This document shows, piece after piece, positions 8,431 to 16,869 of a stretch of DNA of 64,000 bases. The notes under the pieces were generated by a model, which did no database searches, was not told the origin of the DNA, and worked only from the letters and a program-made list of their open reading frames with translations. The DNA is from Motilimonas cestriensis (lineage in GTDB: Bacteria > Pseudomonadota > Gammaproteobacteria > Enterobacterales > CBDFNC01): positions 28,511 through 92,510 of the forward strand of contig NZ_JAIMJA010000017.1 of NCBI RefSeq assembly GCF_021295315.1. Reading direction: 5' to 3'. The position numbers were made by a program, and so were the translations under genes. Position 1 is the first letter of the stretch; each line of letters starts with the position of its first letter.

Positions 8431-9705
8431 TTATTCTTTTTCTTGGTACAGGTGGGGGATGATCCGCACTAACTTGACCATGTTGTTTTCAACTTCTACC
8501 ACTTCAATGGGATAACCAAATAAACGGACACTGATATTGGGTGCTGGAATATCTTCCAAGTACTCTAGAATTAAGCCATTTAGGGTTTTTGGTCCATCAG
8601 TTGGGAACTGCCAGTTCATTTCTTTATTGATATCACGAATACTGATGCTGCCTTCAACTAAGAAACTGCCATCTTCTTGCTGGTGAATTTCATCAGATAC
8701 CTCTGGCGTGATGCTGGTGGTGAAATCACCTACTATTTCTTCTAGTAAGTCTTCCAATGTGACCAAGCCTTGAATATCACCGTACTCGTCAATCACTAAG
8801 CCTATGCGCTCTTTTCTACGCTGAAATTTCAGTAACTGCGTGTTCAAGGGGGTGCCTTCTGGAATGAAGTAAAGCTCTTTTACACTGCGCAGTAATGTGG
8901 TTTTATCGAGTTGCTCTTTGAGCATCATACGCAAGGTATCTTTGGCATGAATAAAGCCAACGGCATCATCAATATTGTCACGATACAGTAGAATTCGGGT
9001 ATGGGGGGATTGCGTTAGCTGACGTAATATCAGCTCCCAATCATCATTAATATCGATACCGGCAATGTCACTGCGCGGGATCATAATGTCTTCTACTGCA
9101 ACTTGTTCTAAATCTAAGATGCTGAGTAGCATCTCTTGGTGACGTTTAGGGATCATCGCGCCAGCTTCATGAACGATAGTGCGCAACTCGTCGGGGGATA
9201 AATGGTCGTCACCGCCATTGGCACTGTCTATGCGTAGCAGCTTGAGTAAACCATTGGATAAAAAGTTAACAAACCATACCACAGGGGTGAAAATCTTCTG
9301 CAGCGGGCGCAGCAGTAATGAACTTGGAAACGCTATTTTTTCGGGATATAACGCCGCTAACGTTTTCGGCGTCACTTCGGCAAAAATCAATAATGCTAAG
9401 GTGAGTGCACCTGTGGCGATGGCGATACCCGCATCACCGAATAAGCGTTGACCGATGATAGTCGCAATCGCCGAAGCCAGAATATTGACTAAGTTGTTAC
9501 CAATGAGAATTAAGCCAATCAATTTATCAGGGCGTTGTAGTAACTTCTCGACCCGTATTGCACTTTTATTATTCTGTTTAACAAGGTGGCGCAGTCGGTA
9601 GCGATTAATCGCCATCATGCCGGTTTCAGAACTGGAAAAGTACGCTGACATTAAGATCAACAGACCTAAAATGGCAAACAGTACTTCGGTCGATATGGTA
9701 TCCAA
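8431..9705 (-). CDS. corB: CNNM/CorB-family transporter with CBS domains
   Basis: 424 residues. An N-terminal DUF21 (CNNM) transmembrane domain (about 1-190, with MSAYFSSSETGMMAINRYRLRHL near the start) is followed by a CBS pair (about 200-330, MIPRSDIAGIDINDDWE and LVIDEYGDIQGLVTLEDLLEEIVG) and a C-terminal CorC_HlyC domain (about 340-424). The family is linked to Mg2+/Co2+ efflux; the E. coli counterpart is YfjD/CorB. In E. coli the same trio yfjD-ypjD-ffh is found, supporting orthology. A short gap of 49 bp separates it from the upstream ypjD, so the two are likely one operon. Confidence 0.93.
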   Translation of the reverse strand: MDTISTEVLFAILGLLILMSAYFSSSETGMMAINRYRLRHLVKQNNKSAIRVEKLLQRPDKLIGLILIGNNLVNILASAIATIIGQRLFGDAGIAIATGALTLALLIFAEVTPKTLAALYPEKIAFPSSLLLRPLQKIFTPVVWFVNFLSNGLLKLLRIDSANGGDDHLSPDELRTIVHEAGAMIPKRHQEMLLSILDLEQVAVEDIMIPRSDIAGIDINDDWELILRQLTQSPHTRILLYRDNIDDAVGFIHAKDTLRMMLKEQLDKTTLLRSVKELYFIPEGTPLNTQLLKFQRRKERIGLVIDEYGDIQGLVTLEDLLEEIVGDFTTSITPEVSDEIHQQEDGSFLVEGSISIRDINKEMNWQFPTDGPKTLNGLILEYLEDIPAPNISVRLFGYPIEVVEVENNMVKLVRIIPHLYQEKE

Positions 9706-9754
9706 TGTGGATCCTCTTGGTAGTCAATAAATGGGTTAAAAATTGAGTAGCAGC

Positions 9755-10546
9755 TTAAGTTAAGATTATTTCTTTGACAAAACGGCTGCCAAAATAGGCT
9801 AAGGTAAGCACAAAGGCACCTATAACCGTGGCATAAATGACAGGTTTTCCGCGCCAGCCTTTGATGTAGTGGCCCCAAAGTAGAGTTATGTATAAAAACC
9901 AAGCAACAATAGACAGTATGGCTTTATGCGCCTTACCCTGAGCAAACATATCATCTAAAAAGATAAAACCGGTAGCAAGGGATAAACTTAATAAAATGGT
10001 ACCAATAAATATCAGTTGAAACAGCTGTTTTTCTACTGTCATTAGCGGTGGCAGGGCCGGGTGAAACAAAGGTTTTCGTTTTTGTTTTAACTGATAATCT
10101 AAGTAACCTAATTGGGTTGCAAATAGACCGGCGATCATCAGCGTTGAGTAAGCCAACAAGGCAATACTAATGTGCACGACTATCTCTGGTCGAGTTTCAA
10201 GGTGAGTAATGTAATTTGATGGCAGCAGGGTGGCGGCCCCTAGATTGACCATGGCAAAACCATAGGCGACAGGTAAGATCACCCAAACCCGAATACGCAG
10301 TGCGGCACTTGATAACACTAAGCAAATAATCAAGCTAACTAATGTTGCCACGTTAATTAAAGATAAATTTTGCCCTGATGCGATAAAAATATCTTGGTAT
10401 AGCCAAGCGCCTTGCAGCACCATTGCGCTATAAGCGCAGCCGAGCACTAACACCTTGTTGGGACCTTGATGGTGCAATAACCGACTTAAGCACGCGATAG
10501 TCGCGAGTGCGTAAAGTGCTAAAGCAAAAATAGACATCACTTCCAT
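9755..10546 (-). CDS. ypjD: YpjD, CcsA/ResC-like cytochrome c assembly membrane protein
   Basis: 263 residues with about eight membrane helices, including WLYQDIF, TRPEIVVHISIALLAYSTLMIA and the C-terminal segment with LLWGHYIKGWRGK. These match the inner-membrane cytochrome c assembly/CcsA family member YpjD (also called CorE for a genetic link to cobalt and magnesium). Its biochemical role is unsettled. It is divergent from ffh and directly before corB, exactly as in E. coli. The start at 10546 follows AAAGGG at about 11 nt; an ATG three codons in is also possible. Confidence 0.88.
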   Translation of the reverse strand: MEVMSIFALALYALATIACLSRLLHHQGPNKVLVLGCAYSAMVLQGAWLYQDIFIASGQNLSLINVATLVSLIICLVLSSAALRIRVWVILPVAYGFAMVNLGAATLLPSNYITHLETRPEIVVHISIALLAYSTLMIAGLFATQLGYLDYQLKQKRKPLFHPALPPLMTVEKQLFQLIFIGTILLSLSLATGFIFLDDMFAQGKAHKAILSIVAWFLYITLLWGHYIKGWRGKPVIYATVIGAFVLTLAYFGSRFVKEIILT

Positions 10547-10702
10547 TAACGTAAATTACCCTTTAATTAAGGCTGGTAGTATAACCTGTGGGTTCTACTT
10601 GAGCCAATAAATCAAAGGATAATCCAGTTACTTAACACGCATTATGGCTAACATTTGTGAGACAAAAGGGGGGATTGGTTAAAACTAAGGCGCTTGATAC
10701 TG

Positions 10703-10731
10703 TGTTGTATTGGACCACTTAAGGGTATAAT
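10703..10731 (+). promoter_or_regulatory. Probable sigma70 promoter of ffh
   Basis: A consensus -10 TATAAT lies at 10726-10731, 35 bp before the ffh ATG. TGTTGT at 10703-10708 is a plausible -35 at 17-bp spacing. Confidence 0.6.
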
Positions 10732-10766
10732 CGCCCTAATTTATTAGTAAGTTTGTTGAGAAAACC

Positions 10767-12143
10767 ATGTTTGAGAATCTGACTGACAGACTGTCGCGTT
10801 CGCTGAAAAATATCAGTGGCCGTGGCCGATTAACTGAAGACAATATTAAAGATACCTTACGTGAAGTAAGAATGGCCCTGCTTGAAGCCGACGTGGCACT
10901 GCCTGTTGTGCGTGAATTTGTCGCTAAAGTTAAAGCAAGAGCGGTAGGTCAGGAAGTTACTAAAAGCCTAAGTCCCGGCCAAGTATTCATCAAAATCGTG
11001 CAGTCTGAGCTTGAAGCCGCGATGGGTGACGCTAACGAAAAACTGGATTTAGCCGCGCAACCCCCAGCCATTTTATTAATGGCAGGCCTGCAAGGTGCCG
11101 GTAAAACCACTTCGGTGGCTAAATTAGCGAAATTTTTAAAAGAGCGTGAAAAGAAATCGGTACTGGTGGTTAGTGCTGACGTATACCGCCCAGCAGCAAT
11201 CAAACAGTTGGAAACCTTAGCAAGCGAAGTGCAAGTTGAGTTTTTCCCGAGTGATATTTCACAAAAACCAATTGATATTGCTAATGCGGCTATTAGCCAT
11301 GCGAAAAAGCAGTTTATTGATGTGGTTATTGTCGATACCGCGGGTCGCTTGCACGTCGATGAAAGCATGATGAATGAAATCATCGACTTACATAAGGCGA
11401 TTAACCCGGTTGAAACGCTGTTTGTAGTGGATGCCATGACAGGTCAAGACGCGGCGAATACCGCGCGTGCTTTTAATGAGTCGTTGCCATTAACGGGCGT
11501 CATTCTAACCAAGGCGGACGGTGATGCTCGCGGCGGTGCTGCGTTGTCGATTCGTCAAATCACCGGTAAGCCGATTAAATTTATGGGTATGGGTGAAAAA
11601 ACCGATGCCTTAGAGCCCTTCTACCCTGATCGTATCGCTTCTCGAATCTTAGGCATGGGTGACGTACTGTCTTTAATCGAAGAGATCGAGCAAAAAGTTG
11701 ATAAAGACAAAGCGGCTAAGCTGGCCAATAAAGTACAAAAAGGCAAAGGTTTTGATCTAGAAGACTTTCGTGAACAGCTGGTGCAAATGAAAAGCATGGG
11801 CGGCATGATGAGTATGATGGATAAACTACCCGGTATGGGACAGTTGCCAGATTCAGTAAAAGATCAGGTGAACGATAAGCTAACGGTGCAAATGGAAGCC
11901 ATCATTAATTCCATGACGCCGGGTGAGCGCTCCCGCCCTGAAATAATCAAGGGCTCGCGTAAACGTCGTATAGCATTAGGTTCGGGTACTTCTATTCAAG
12001 AAGTAAACAAGCTACTAAAGCAATTTACGCAGATGCAAAAAATGATGAAAAAAATGTCCGGCAAGGGCGGCATGCGCAAAATGATGGGACGCATGCAAGG
12101 TATGATGCCGCCGGGCATGATGAAAGGCAAAGGTCCATTTTAA
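10767..12143 (+). CDS. ffh: Signal recognition particle protein Ffh (SRP54)
   Basis: 458-residue GTPase that binds 4.5S RNA and signal sequences of nascent membrane proteins and delivers them to FtsY. The N domain covers about 1-90. The G domain has P-loop GLQGAGKTT, then DTAGRLH, TKADGDARGG and GMGEKTDALEPF. The C-terminal M domain (about 300-450) is very rich in methionine, with repeated MGGMMSMM and MQKMMKKM clusters and the RNA-binding SRKRRIALGSG segment. Typical length and intact. Confidence 0.99.
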   Translation: MFENLTDRLSRSLKNISGRGRLTEDNIKDTLREVRMALLEADVALPVVREFVAKVKARAVGQEVTKSLSPGQVFIKIVQSELEAAMGDANEKLDLAAQPPAILLMAGLQGAGKTTSVAKLAKFLKEREKKSVLVVSADVYRPAAIKQLETLASEVQVEFFPSDISQKPIDIANAAISHAKKQFIDVVIVDTAGRLHVDESMMNEIIDLHKAINPVETLFVVDAMTGQDAANTARAFNESLPLTGVILTKADGDARGGAALSIRQITGKPIKFMGMGEKTDALEPFYPDRIASRILGMGDVLSLIEEIEQKVDKDKAAKLANKVQKGKGFDLEDFREQLVQMKSMGGMMSMMDKLPGMGQLPDSVKDQVNDKLTVQMEAIINSMTPGERSRPEIIKGSRKRRIALGSGTSIQEVNKLLKQFTQMQKMMKKMSGKGGMRKMMGRMQGMMPPGMMKGKGPF

Positions 12144-12173
12144 TCCCTTAGCGCTATGAACGGCTGTTGTCGT

Positions 12174-12212
12174 GACACAAAAAAACGGAACCGGGTTCCC
12201 TTTTTTTGTGTC
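12174..12212 (+). terminator. Rho-independent terminator after ffh
   Basis: Long stem GACACAAAAAAA / TTTTTTTGTGTC enclosing a GC-rich core GGAACC-GGGTTCC. It begins about 30 bp after ffh and separates it from the rpsP operon. Confidence 0.8.
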
Positions 12213-12262
12213 TGCCGCTTGACCTTACCTGTTAAATAGCCATTCAACAGGTAAGGAATCAG

Positions 12263-12290
12263 TTGCTTTTATAGAGAATAAGAGTACAAT
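12263..12290 (+). promoter_or_regulatory. Probable promoter of rpsP-rimM-trmD-rplS
   Basis: TTGCTT at 12263-12268 and TACAAT at 12285-12290 are 16 bp apart. The 75-bp leader after it has a small hairpin CTGAAA-ctt-TTTCAG at 12318-12332. Confidence 0.6.
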
Positions 12291-12365
12291 TTTGCGGCTT
12301 TCTACAAAGTGGGGGGTCTGAAACTTTTTCAGGCTCAGTAGTTTTTCAAAATATATGAGGACGAT

Positions 12366-12614
12366 ATGGTTACCATTCGTTTAGCTCGTGGCGGCGCAAA
12401 AAAGCGTCCATTTTATCAGGTTGTAGTAGCTGACAGCCGTAATGCAGCAACTGGTCGTTACATTGAGAAAGTAGGTTTCTTTAACCCTACTGCTCGCGGT
12501 AGCGAAGAGCCGCTTCGTTTAAACAGCGAGCGTATTGAGCACTGGGTGTCTCAAGGCGCAACGCTTAGCGCACGTGTTGCTAAGCTGGTTAAAGACAGCC
12601 AAAAAGCTGCTTAA
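12366..12614 (+). CDS. rpsP: 30S ribosomal protein S16
   Basis: 82 residues, the normal size. The N-terminus [20 protein letters not shown] and [12 protein letters not shown] are diagnostic of S16, which is needed for 30S assembly. ATGAGGACGAT precedes the ATG. First gene of a four-gene operon ending at a terminator after rplS. Confidence 0.99.
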   Translation: MVTIRLARGGAKKRPFYQVVVADSRNAATGRYIEKVGFFNPTARGSEEPLRLNSERIEHWVSQGATLSARVAKLVKDSQKAA

Positions 12615-12638
12615 TCAACTAGGTATAGGGGAAGTTTA

Positions 12639-13166
12639 GTGAGTGAACAAGCAGACCAGATTGTTGTTGGTAAGTTTGGTGCCGTATACGGTATTAAGGG
12701 CTGGCTAAAAATACATTCCTATACTGATGACCCCGAAGGTGTCTTTGACTACAAGCCTTGGCATGTTGAATACCAAGGGCGGCAAAAAGAAGTTCAAGTA
12801 ACTGAATACCGTCGCCATAGTAAAACTTGGATAGCAAAAGTTGCAGGTTTTGATGTTAGAGAAGACGCTCAAGCCCTTGTTGGATTAGAGATTTTGGTTA
12901 GCGATGACCAACTTCCTGAACTCGATGATGGGGTTTATTGGCGTGATTTGATGGGATGTCAGGTAAAAACAACGCAAGGTTACGACCTTGGTGTGGTGGC
13001 TGACATGATGGAAACTGGCTCAAATGATGTGCTAGTTGTTAAATCCAACCCGACAGATGCCTTTGGCAAGAAAGAACGGTTAATTCCGTATCTTGAACAG
13101 CAGGTAATTATCCAAGTGGATATTGCCAACAAATTTATTGAAGTAGACTGGGATCCAGGATTCTAG
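12639..13166 (+). CDS. rimM: Ribosome maturation factor RimM
   Basis: 175 residues with a GTG start behind GGGGAAG. An N-terminal RimM beta-barrel ([21 protein letters not shown]) is followed by a PRC-barrel-like C-terminal domain ([19 protein letters not shown]). RimM binds S19 and assists 30S head maturation. It starts 24 nt after rpsP within the same operon. Confidence 0.98.
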   Translation: MSEQADQIVVGKFGAVYGIKGWLKIHSYTDDPEGVFDYKPWHVEYQGRQKEVQVTEYRRHSKTWIAKVAGFDVREDAQALVGLEILVSDDQLPELDDGVYWRDLMGCQVKTTQGYDLGVVADMMETGSNDVLVVKSNPTDAFGKKERLIPYLEQQVIIQVDIANKFIEVDWDPGF

Positions 13167-13187
13167 GTTACTCCGAGGAGTCATTCT

Positions 13188-13934
13188 ATGTGGTTAGGGG
13201 TCATTAGCCTCTTCCCGGACATGTTTCGGGCCATAACAGAACACGGAGTAACAGGTAGGGCTGTGAAGCAGCAACTGCTTGAATTCCAATGTTGGAATCC
13301 AAGGGATTTCACCACAGATAAACATAAAACTGTCGATGACAGACCTTATGGTGGTGGCCCTGGTATGTTGATGATGGTTGAGCCTTTGCGCCAAGCCATT
13401 CATGCAGCAAAAGCCGCAGCGGAGCAAGCAGGGATCGAGGCGAAGGTAATTTACCTTTCACCTCAAGGACGAAAACTTGAACAAAGTGGCGTTAAAGAGT
13501 TGGCACAAAATCAAGGTTTGATTTTAGTGGCAGGTCGCTACGAAGGGATAGATGAGCGCATAATTAAAACTGAAATCGATGAAGAGTGGTCGATAGGTGA
13601 TTATGTGTTAACGGGCGGCGAATTGCCTGCCATGACTTTAATTGATGCTGTGGTACGTTTTGTACCGGGTGTTTTAGGTCATGCTGCATCAGCCGAGCAA
13701 GATTCATTTTCCGAAGGATTATTGGATTGCCCGCATTACACCCGTCCTGAAGTGCTGGGAGATTTAGCGGTGCCACCGGTGTTACTGAGTGGTAATCACG
13801 AAAAAATCCGACAATGGCGGCTAACGCAGTCATTAGGCCGTACCTGGGAACGAAGACCAGAACTTATTAACAACCTAGCTCTGACTGACGAACAAGCACG
13901 CTTGTTAGCTGAATACATCAGTGACTCTGAGTAA
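13188..13934 (+). CDS. trmD: tRNA (guanine37-N1)-methyltransferase
   Basis: 248 residues. It methylates G37 of tRNAs reading CNN codons to prevent frameshifting. SPOUT-fold signatures are all present: the trefoil-knot segments [13 protein letters not shown] and [20 protein letters not shown], plus the N-terminal ISLFPDMF. A strong ribosome-binding site GAGGAG precedes the ATG. Third gene of the operon. Confidence 0.99.
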   Translation: MWLGVISLFPDMFRAITEHGVTGRAVKQQLLEFQCWNPRDFTTDKHKTVDDRPYGGGPGMLMMVEPLRQAIHAAKAAAEQAGIEAKVIYLSPQGRKLEQSGVKELAQNQGLILVAGRYEGIDERIIKTEIDEEWSIGDYVLTGGELPAMTLIDAVVRFVPGVLGHAASAEQDSFSEGLLDCPHYTRPEVLGDLAVPPVLLSGNHEKIRQWRLTQSLGRTWERRPELINNLALTDEQARLLAEYISDSE

Positions 13935-13973
13935 CAGCAATCGTATCAGTTTATCTAGGCAGAGGTTTTTAAA

Positions 13974-14327
13974 ATGAGCAACATCATTAAACAGCTCGAA
14001 GACGAGCAGTTAAAAACAGATCTACCTACTTTCGCTCCAGGTGACACAGTAGTAGTTCAAGTTCGAGTAAAAGAAGGCGACAAAGAGCGTCTTCAGGCTT
14101 TTGAAGGTTTCGTATTAGCTAAGCGTAACCGCGGCTTACACTCTTCTTTCACTGTTCGTAAGATTTCTAACGGTGAAGGTGTTGAGCGTGTATTCCAAAC
14201 TCATAGCCCAATTGTAGATAGCATTACAGTTAAACGTCGTGGTGATGTACGTCAAGCTAAGCTTTACTACATGCGCGGTCGTACTGGTAAAGCAGCTCGT
14301 ATCAAAGAGAAGCTTGGTAAAAAGTAA
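13974..14327 (+). CDS. rplS: 50S ribosomal protein L19
   Basis: 117 residues, typical. [20 protein letters not shown] and [18 protein letters not shown] match L19, located at the 30S-50S interface. GAGG precedes the ATG. Last gene of the rpsP operon. Confidence 0.99.
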   Translation: MSNIIKQLEDEQLKTDLPTFAPGDTVVVQVRVKEGDKERLQAFEGFVLAKRNRGLHSSFTVRKISNGEGVERVFQTHSPIVDSITVKRRGDVRQAKLYYMRGRTGKAARIKEKLGKK

Positions 14328-14331
14328 GACT

Positions 14332-14361
14332 AAAAAAGGCTCGCACTGCGAGCCTTTTTTT
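14332..14361 (+). terminator. Terminator of the rpsP-rplS operon
   Basis: Stem AAAGGCTCGC / GCGAGCCTTT with loop ACT, followed by a run of T, directly after rplS. Confidence 0.95.
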
Positions 14362-14428
14362 CATCTGCTGCTTCTTTATTGTTGTTCTTATCTAGCTCAA
14401 ATTGTGCGAGCCAATTTCATTGTTGATA

Positions 14429-14752
14429 TTATCCTTGAACACTGATCACTGAATTCTCAGTGCCAAATTCGTTTCTTTTATAGCCATCTGCCTGTATATC
14501 ATTTTCAAACGCTTCCGAGCCGTCGGTATGAACAAATCTATATTTGTATTCAAATTCAGCTTGATTGTCAGTTGGAATATCTAACGTTGCCTTGAACTTA
14601 CCATTTTTGAACTTTTGCAGCTCAAGAGGCTGCCAATCATTAAATTCGGCAAGTAAAAAAACTTGTTCGGCTGCTGCTGCCATTTCTTTTTCCACTTCAA
14701 ATGTCACTTTCACTTGAGGTTTAGATTTTAGAAAGCGCTTTTTCACTGGCAT
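14429..14752 (-). CDS. Stand-alone CBM48/AMPK-type glycogen-binding domain protein
   Basis: 107 residues from the ATG at 14752, chosen because a near-perfect GAGGAGG lies 5 nt upstream; the reading frame extends to 14797 but without that signal. After a basic N-terminus (MPVKKRFLKSKPQ) one immunoglobulin-like fold follows: VKVTFEVEKEMAAAAEQVFL, then AEFNDWQPLELQKFKNGKF and EFEYKYRFVHTDG, with NEFGTENSVI at the C-terminus. This pattern (FNDW, YKY, N-x-FG) is that of carbohydrate-binding module 48 of isoamylases and of AMPK beta subunits. No catalytic domain is attached, so it may bind glycogen or regulate a partner. Single gene, convergent to rplS and 3' of mutH. Confidence 0.82.
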   Translation of the reverse strand: MPVKKRFLKSKPQVKVTFEVEKEMAAAAEQVFLLAEFNDWQPLELQKFKNGKFKATLDIPTDNQAEFEYKYRFVHTDGSEAFENDIQADGYKRNEFGTENSVISVQG

Positions 14753-14840
14753 GAATACCTCCTCAGGTATGGCTATCACTAATAACAAAAATAACAATAC
14801 ATTATCATAACGATTATTGCTGCCGTTAGTGAAGTAAATA

Positions 14841-15509
14841 TTAAACTAAAAAGTAACTTTGTAAAATTTGTGAAGTGAACTCCTTTTTTAAATAGAAGCC
14901 TCGAGGCCGTGTTTGGATCTGTTGTCCTCTGTTTCCTATTGCTGATGTAAGTGCTTTGCCATTGGCTGCTTTAGGCCGCAGTTGCAATACTTGGCCATGG
15001 CGAGCGGTGATTTGCTCAATCTCGCCAAGGGCAATGCGGTCCATCAACTCTTCCCAATCTTGCTGCAATAACTTCTCTTCTTGTTGGGTTGGTTGCCAAA
15101 GCAAGGGGGAGCCGATGCGACGCTGCCCAAGGGGGATTTCTCTTCGTCCTTCCACGGGGATCCAAAGTACGCAACTGAGCTTATTTTTCACATTGCTATT
15201 GGCCCAGTTTAAACCAGCAATATTCAAAAGGGGGGCAACGCAAACAAAGGTGGTTTCAAGTGGCTGGCCTTGCTCGTTGATCGGGATTGTTTTTAACTCA
15301 ACCCCGAGTTCGGGAAAATCTTGCTCTGGCTTAGACCCCGCTTGCGCACCTAAATGGTGTTCAATTAATTGGCCGACCCAGCCTTTATCTCGACGCAGAT
15401 CCTTGGGAAGTGGCCAATCAGCACTCGCCGCTAATTGCGCTAAATTAAGCCCAGCAATGTGCTGGGCTCGTTGCATAAGTTGCTCTATAGATTGAGGAGA
15501 AGACTGCAT
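14841..15509 (-). CDS. mutH: DNA mismatch repair endonuclease MutH
   Basis: 222 residues from the ATG at 15509. The reading frame continues to 15563 but the extra 18 residues are hydrophobic and not conserved. It nicks the unmethylated strand at hemimethylated GATC sites after MutS/MutL activation. Catalytic elements are present: [15 protein letters not shown] carries the D-(x)n-E-x-K nuclease motif, and [11 protein letters not shown] and [14 protein letters not shown] match E. coli MutH closely. MutH implies that the organism has Dam methylation and methyl-directed repair. It is divergent from rppH as in E. coli. Confidence 0.98.
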   Translation of the reverse strand: MQSSPQSIEQLMQRAQHIAGLNLAQLAASADWPLPKDLRRDKGWVGQLIEHHLGAQAGSKPEQDFPELGVELKTIPINEQGQPLETTFVCVAPLLNIAGLNWANSNVKNKLSCVLWIPVEGRREIPLGQRRIGSPLLWQPTQQEEKLLQQDWEELMDRIALGEIEQITARHGQVLQLRPKAANGKALTSAIGNRGQQIQTRPRGFYLKKEFTSQILQSYFLV

Positions 15510-16284
15510 AATAAAAAGTCGAAAAATAAAAATGATTATACCTTTTTGCAAACTAAGCTGCATTTGCTGTTTTTTTGTTCGATCTTGCTGGTTAAGTATT
15601 CAAGTGATAATTAATTTCTATCTATATGATTTATATTGGTTTTTATGTTTTTCATTTACTTGACTTATAACAAGGGAAGCATTTTTTGCAGTTTTACTGT
15701 ACATATAAGTTTGCGTACACAAGTTTATCCACAGAAACTCTGGATAACTTATGAAACCTTGGCTGTTTTATTCACAATTCTATGCTTGTTAGGTTGCCGA
15801 ATGAGATACCAGCCGCCAAACTGGTACTTTTTTAGCGATTGTTTTCAAATTTTTGTGAATAACTTACTGGGTGGTTGAAATCTGTTCATTGAGTTTTATA
15901 CACACCAGATAGGTTGATTACAGTACTGTTTATAAAAACAGTTTTTTAGTTTTCTATCATTGCTTTTACTTCAATATGCTGTTTTTAAAAAGATAAATTT
16001 TTTTGCTTCAGTAGGGGGGAATTCCAGAGAAAGGTAGTTTAGCTTTCGATGGTGACAAAATACCGAATTCTTAACAGACTTATGCACAGAATTAGTGAAG
16101 AAATTGAAATGAATTTGTGGCGATGTGACTAATTGGTGTGTATAAGTGAAGCTATGTATTGAAGTTATCCATAAAGTGTGAGCCGCTATACGTTTGGCAC
16201 GGGTCAAAGTGTATCTTGTTTGCTGCAATCGTGGGAATATGAAAGAATCTAAAGTATTAGAGATTAAGCCCAATAGGTGCATAA
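15510..16284. other. 775-bp AT-rich mutH-rppH intergenic region
   Basis: It holds the DnaA-box cluster described separately and presumably the divergent mutH and rppH promoters, which I could not place. The reading frames within it (15636-15878 plus, 15971-16312 minus) have no family resemblance or start signals and run through the DnaA boxes; they are not taken as genes. Confidence 0.7.
15725..16173. promoter_or_regulatory. DARS2: Cluster of eight DnaA boxes; candidate DARS2 (DnaA-reactivating sequence)
   Basis: Six perfect matches to TTATNCACA lie in the mutH-rppH intergenic region: 15725-15733 (+), 15768-15776 (+), 15854-15862 (-), 15896-15904 (+), 16080-16088 (+) and 16137-16145 (-). Two more have one mismatch: 15739-15747 (-) and 16165-16173 (+). 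The first pair, TTATCCACA and TCTGGATAA, are inverted and 5 bp apart. In E. coli, DARS2 lies in this same mutH-rppH intergenic region and, with IHF and Fis, promotes ADP release from DnaA to regenerate ATP-DnaA. Position plus box density make this the likely equivalent. I could not assign IHF or Fis sites with confidence; one IHF-like match overlaps the rppH start. Confidence 0.8.
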
Positions 16285-16839
16285 GTGATTGATGCCGATG
16301 GTTATCGTCCAAATGTAGGCATTATTATCTGTAACCCCAGTGGGCAGGTAATGTGGGCTAAGCGTTTTGGACAACATTCTTGGCAGTTTCCGCAAGGTGG
16401 AGTTAATGAAGGCGAAAGCGCCGAACAAGCTATGTTTCGTGAGCTTTATGAAGAAGTAGGGCTAGAAAAACATGAAGTAAAAATCTTAGCTGTGAGTAGA
16501 AGTTGGCTAAGATATAAATTGCCAAAACGTTTAGTGAGATGGGATTCTAAGCCTGTATGTATCGGACAAAAGCAAAAATGGTTTTTACTGTCATTACAAG
16601 CAAAAGAATCCAGAGTTAATTTAAGTGCTTGTGGGCACCCTGAATTTGATGACTGGCGCTGGGTTAGCTATTGGTATCCGGTGCGTCAAGTTGTGTCATT
16701 TAAACGGGATGTTTATCGCCGGGTGATGAAAGAGTTTTGCCCGACGGCGCTGCCGTTTAATCGCCCTGAAGCAGAGCCCAAAAAGCGCAAAGAAAAACGT
16801 AAGCGTTTTACCAAAAAGTACCGAAAACCAACCAAGTAG
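16285..16839 (+). CDS. rppH: RNA pyrophosphohydrolase RppH
   Basis: 184-residue Nudix enzyme that removes pyrophosphate from 5'-triphosphorylated RNA and so triggers RNase E decay. The N-terminus [17 protein letters not shown] and the segment [16 protein letters not shown] match E. coli RppH nearly throughout. The Nudix box is complete ([20 protein letters not shown] followed by VGL). The C-terminus is a very basic tail ([17 protein letters not shown]). GTG start. ptsP follows 30 bp later, as in E. coli. Confidence 0.98.
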   Translation: MIDADGYRPNVGIIICNPSGQVMWAKRFGQHSWQFPQGGVNEGESAEQAMFRELYEEVGLEKHEVKILAVSRSWLRYKLPKRLVRWDSKPVCIGQKQKWFLLSLQAKESRVNLSACGHPEFDDWRWVSYWYPVRQVVSFKRDVYRRVMKEFCPTALPFNRPEAEPKKRKEKRKRFTKKYRKPTK

Positions 16840-16869
16840 TGTTTTAATTAATACCCCATAGGAGGCGAT

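Noticed and set aside
10949-11437. 162-codon frame antisense to ffh
   Set aside because: Shadow of a highly conserved gene; Ser/Ala/Leu-rich composition typical of antisense frames.
14956-15495. 179-codon frame antisense to mutH
   Set aside because: mutH itself is unmistakable; the antisense frame has no homologous features.
15636-15878. 80-codon plus-strand frame in the mutH-rppH gap
   Set aside because: AT-driven composition, no ribosome-binding site, and it runs through DnaA boxes.
15725-16173. Chromosomal replication origin (oriC)
   Set aside because: Many DnaA boxes, but the position between mutH and rppH and the absence of dnaA, mnmG or clustered GATC and 13-mer repeats favour a DARS2-type locus.
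15971-16312. 113-codon minus-strand frame overlapping the rppH start
   Set aside because: No start signal or family resemblance; its translation derives from the DnaA-box region.
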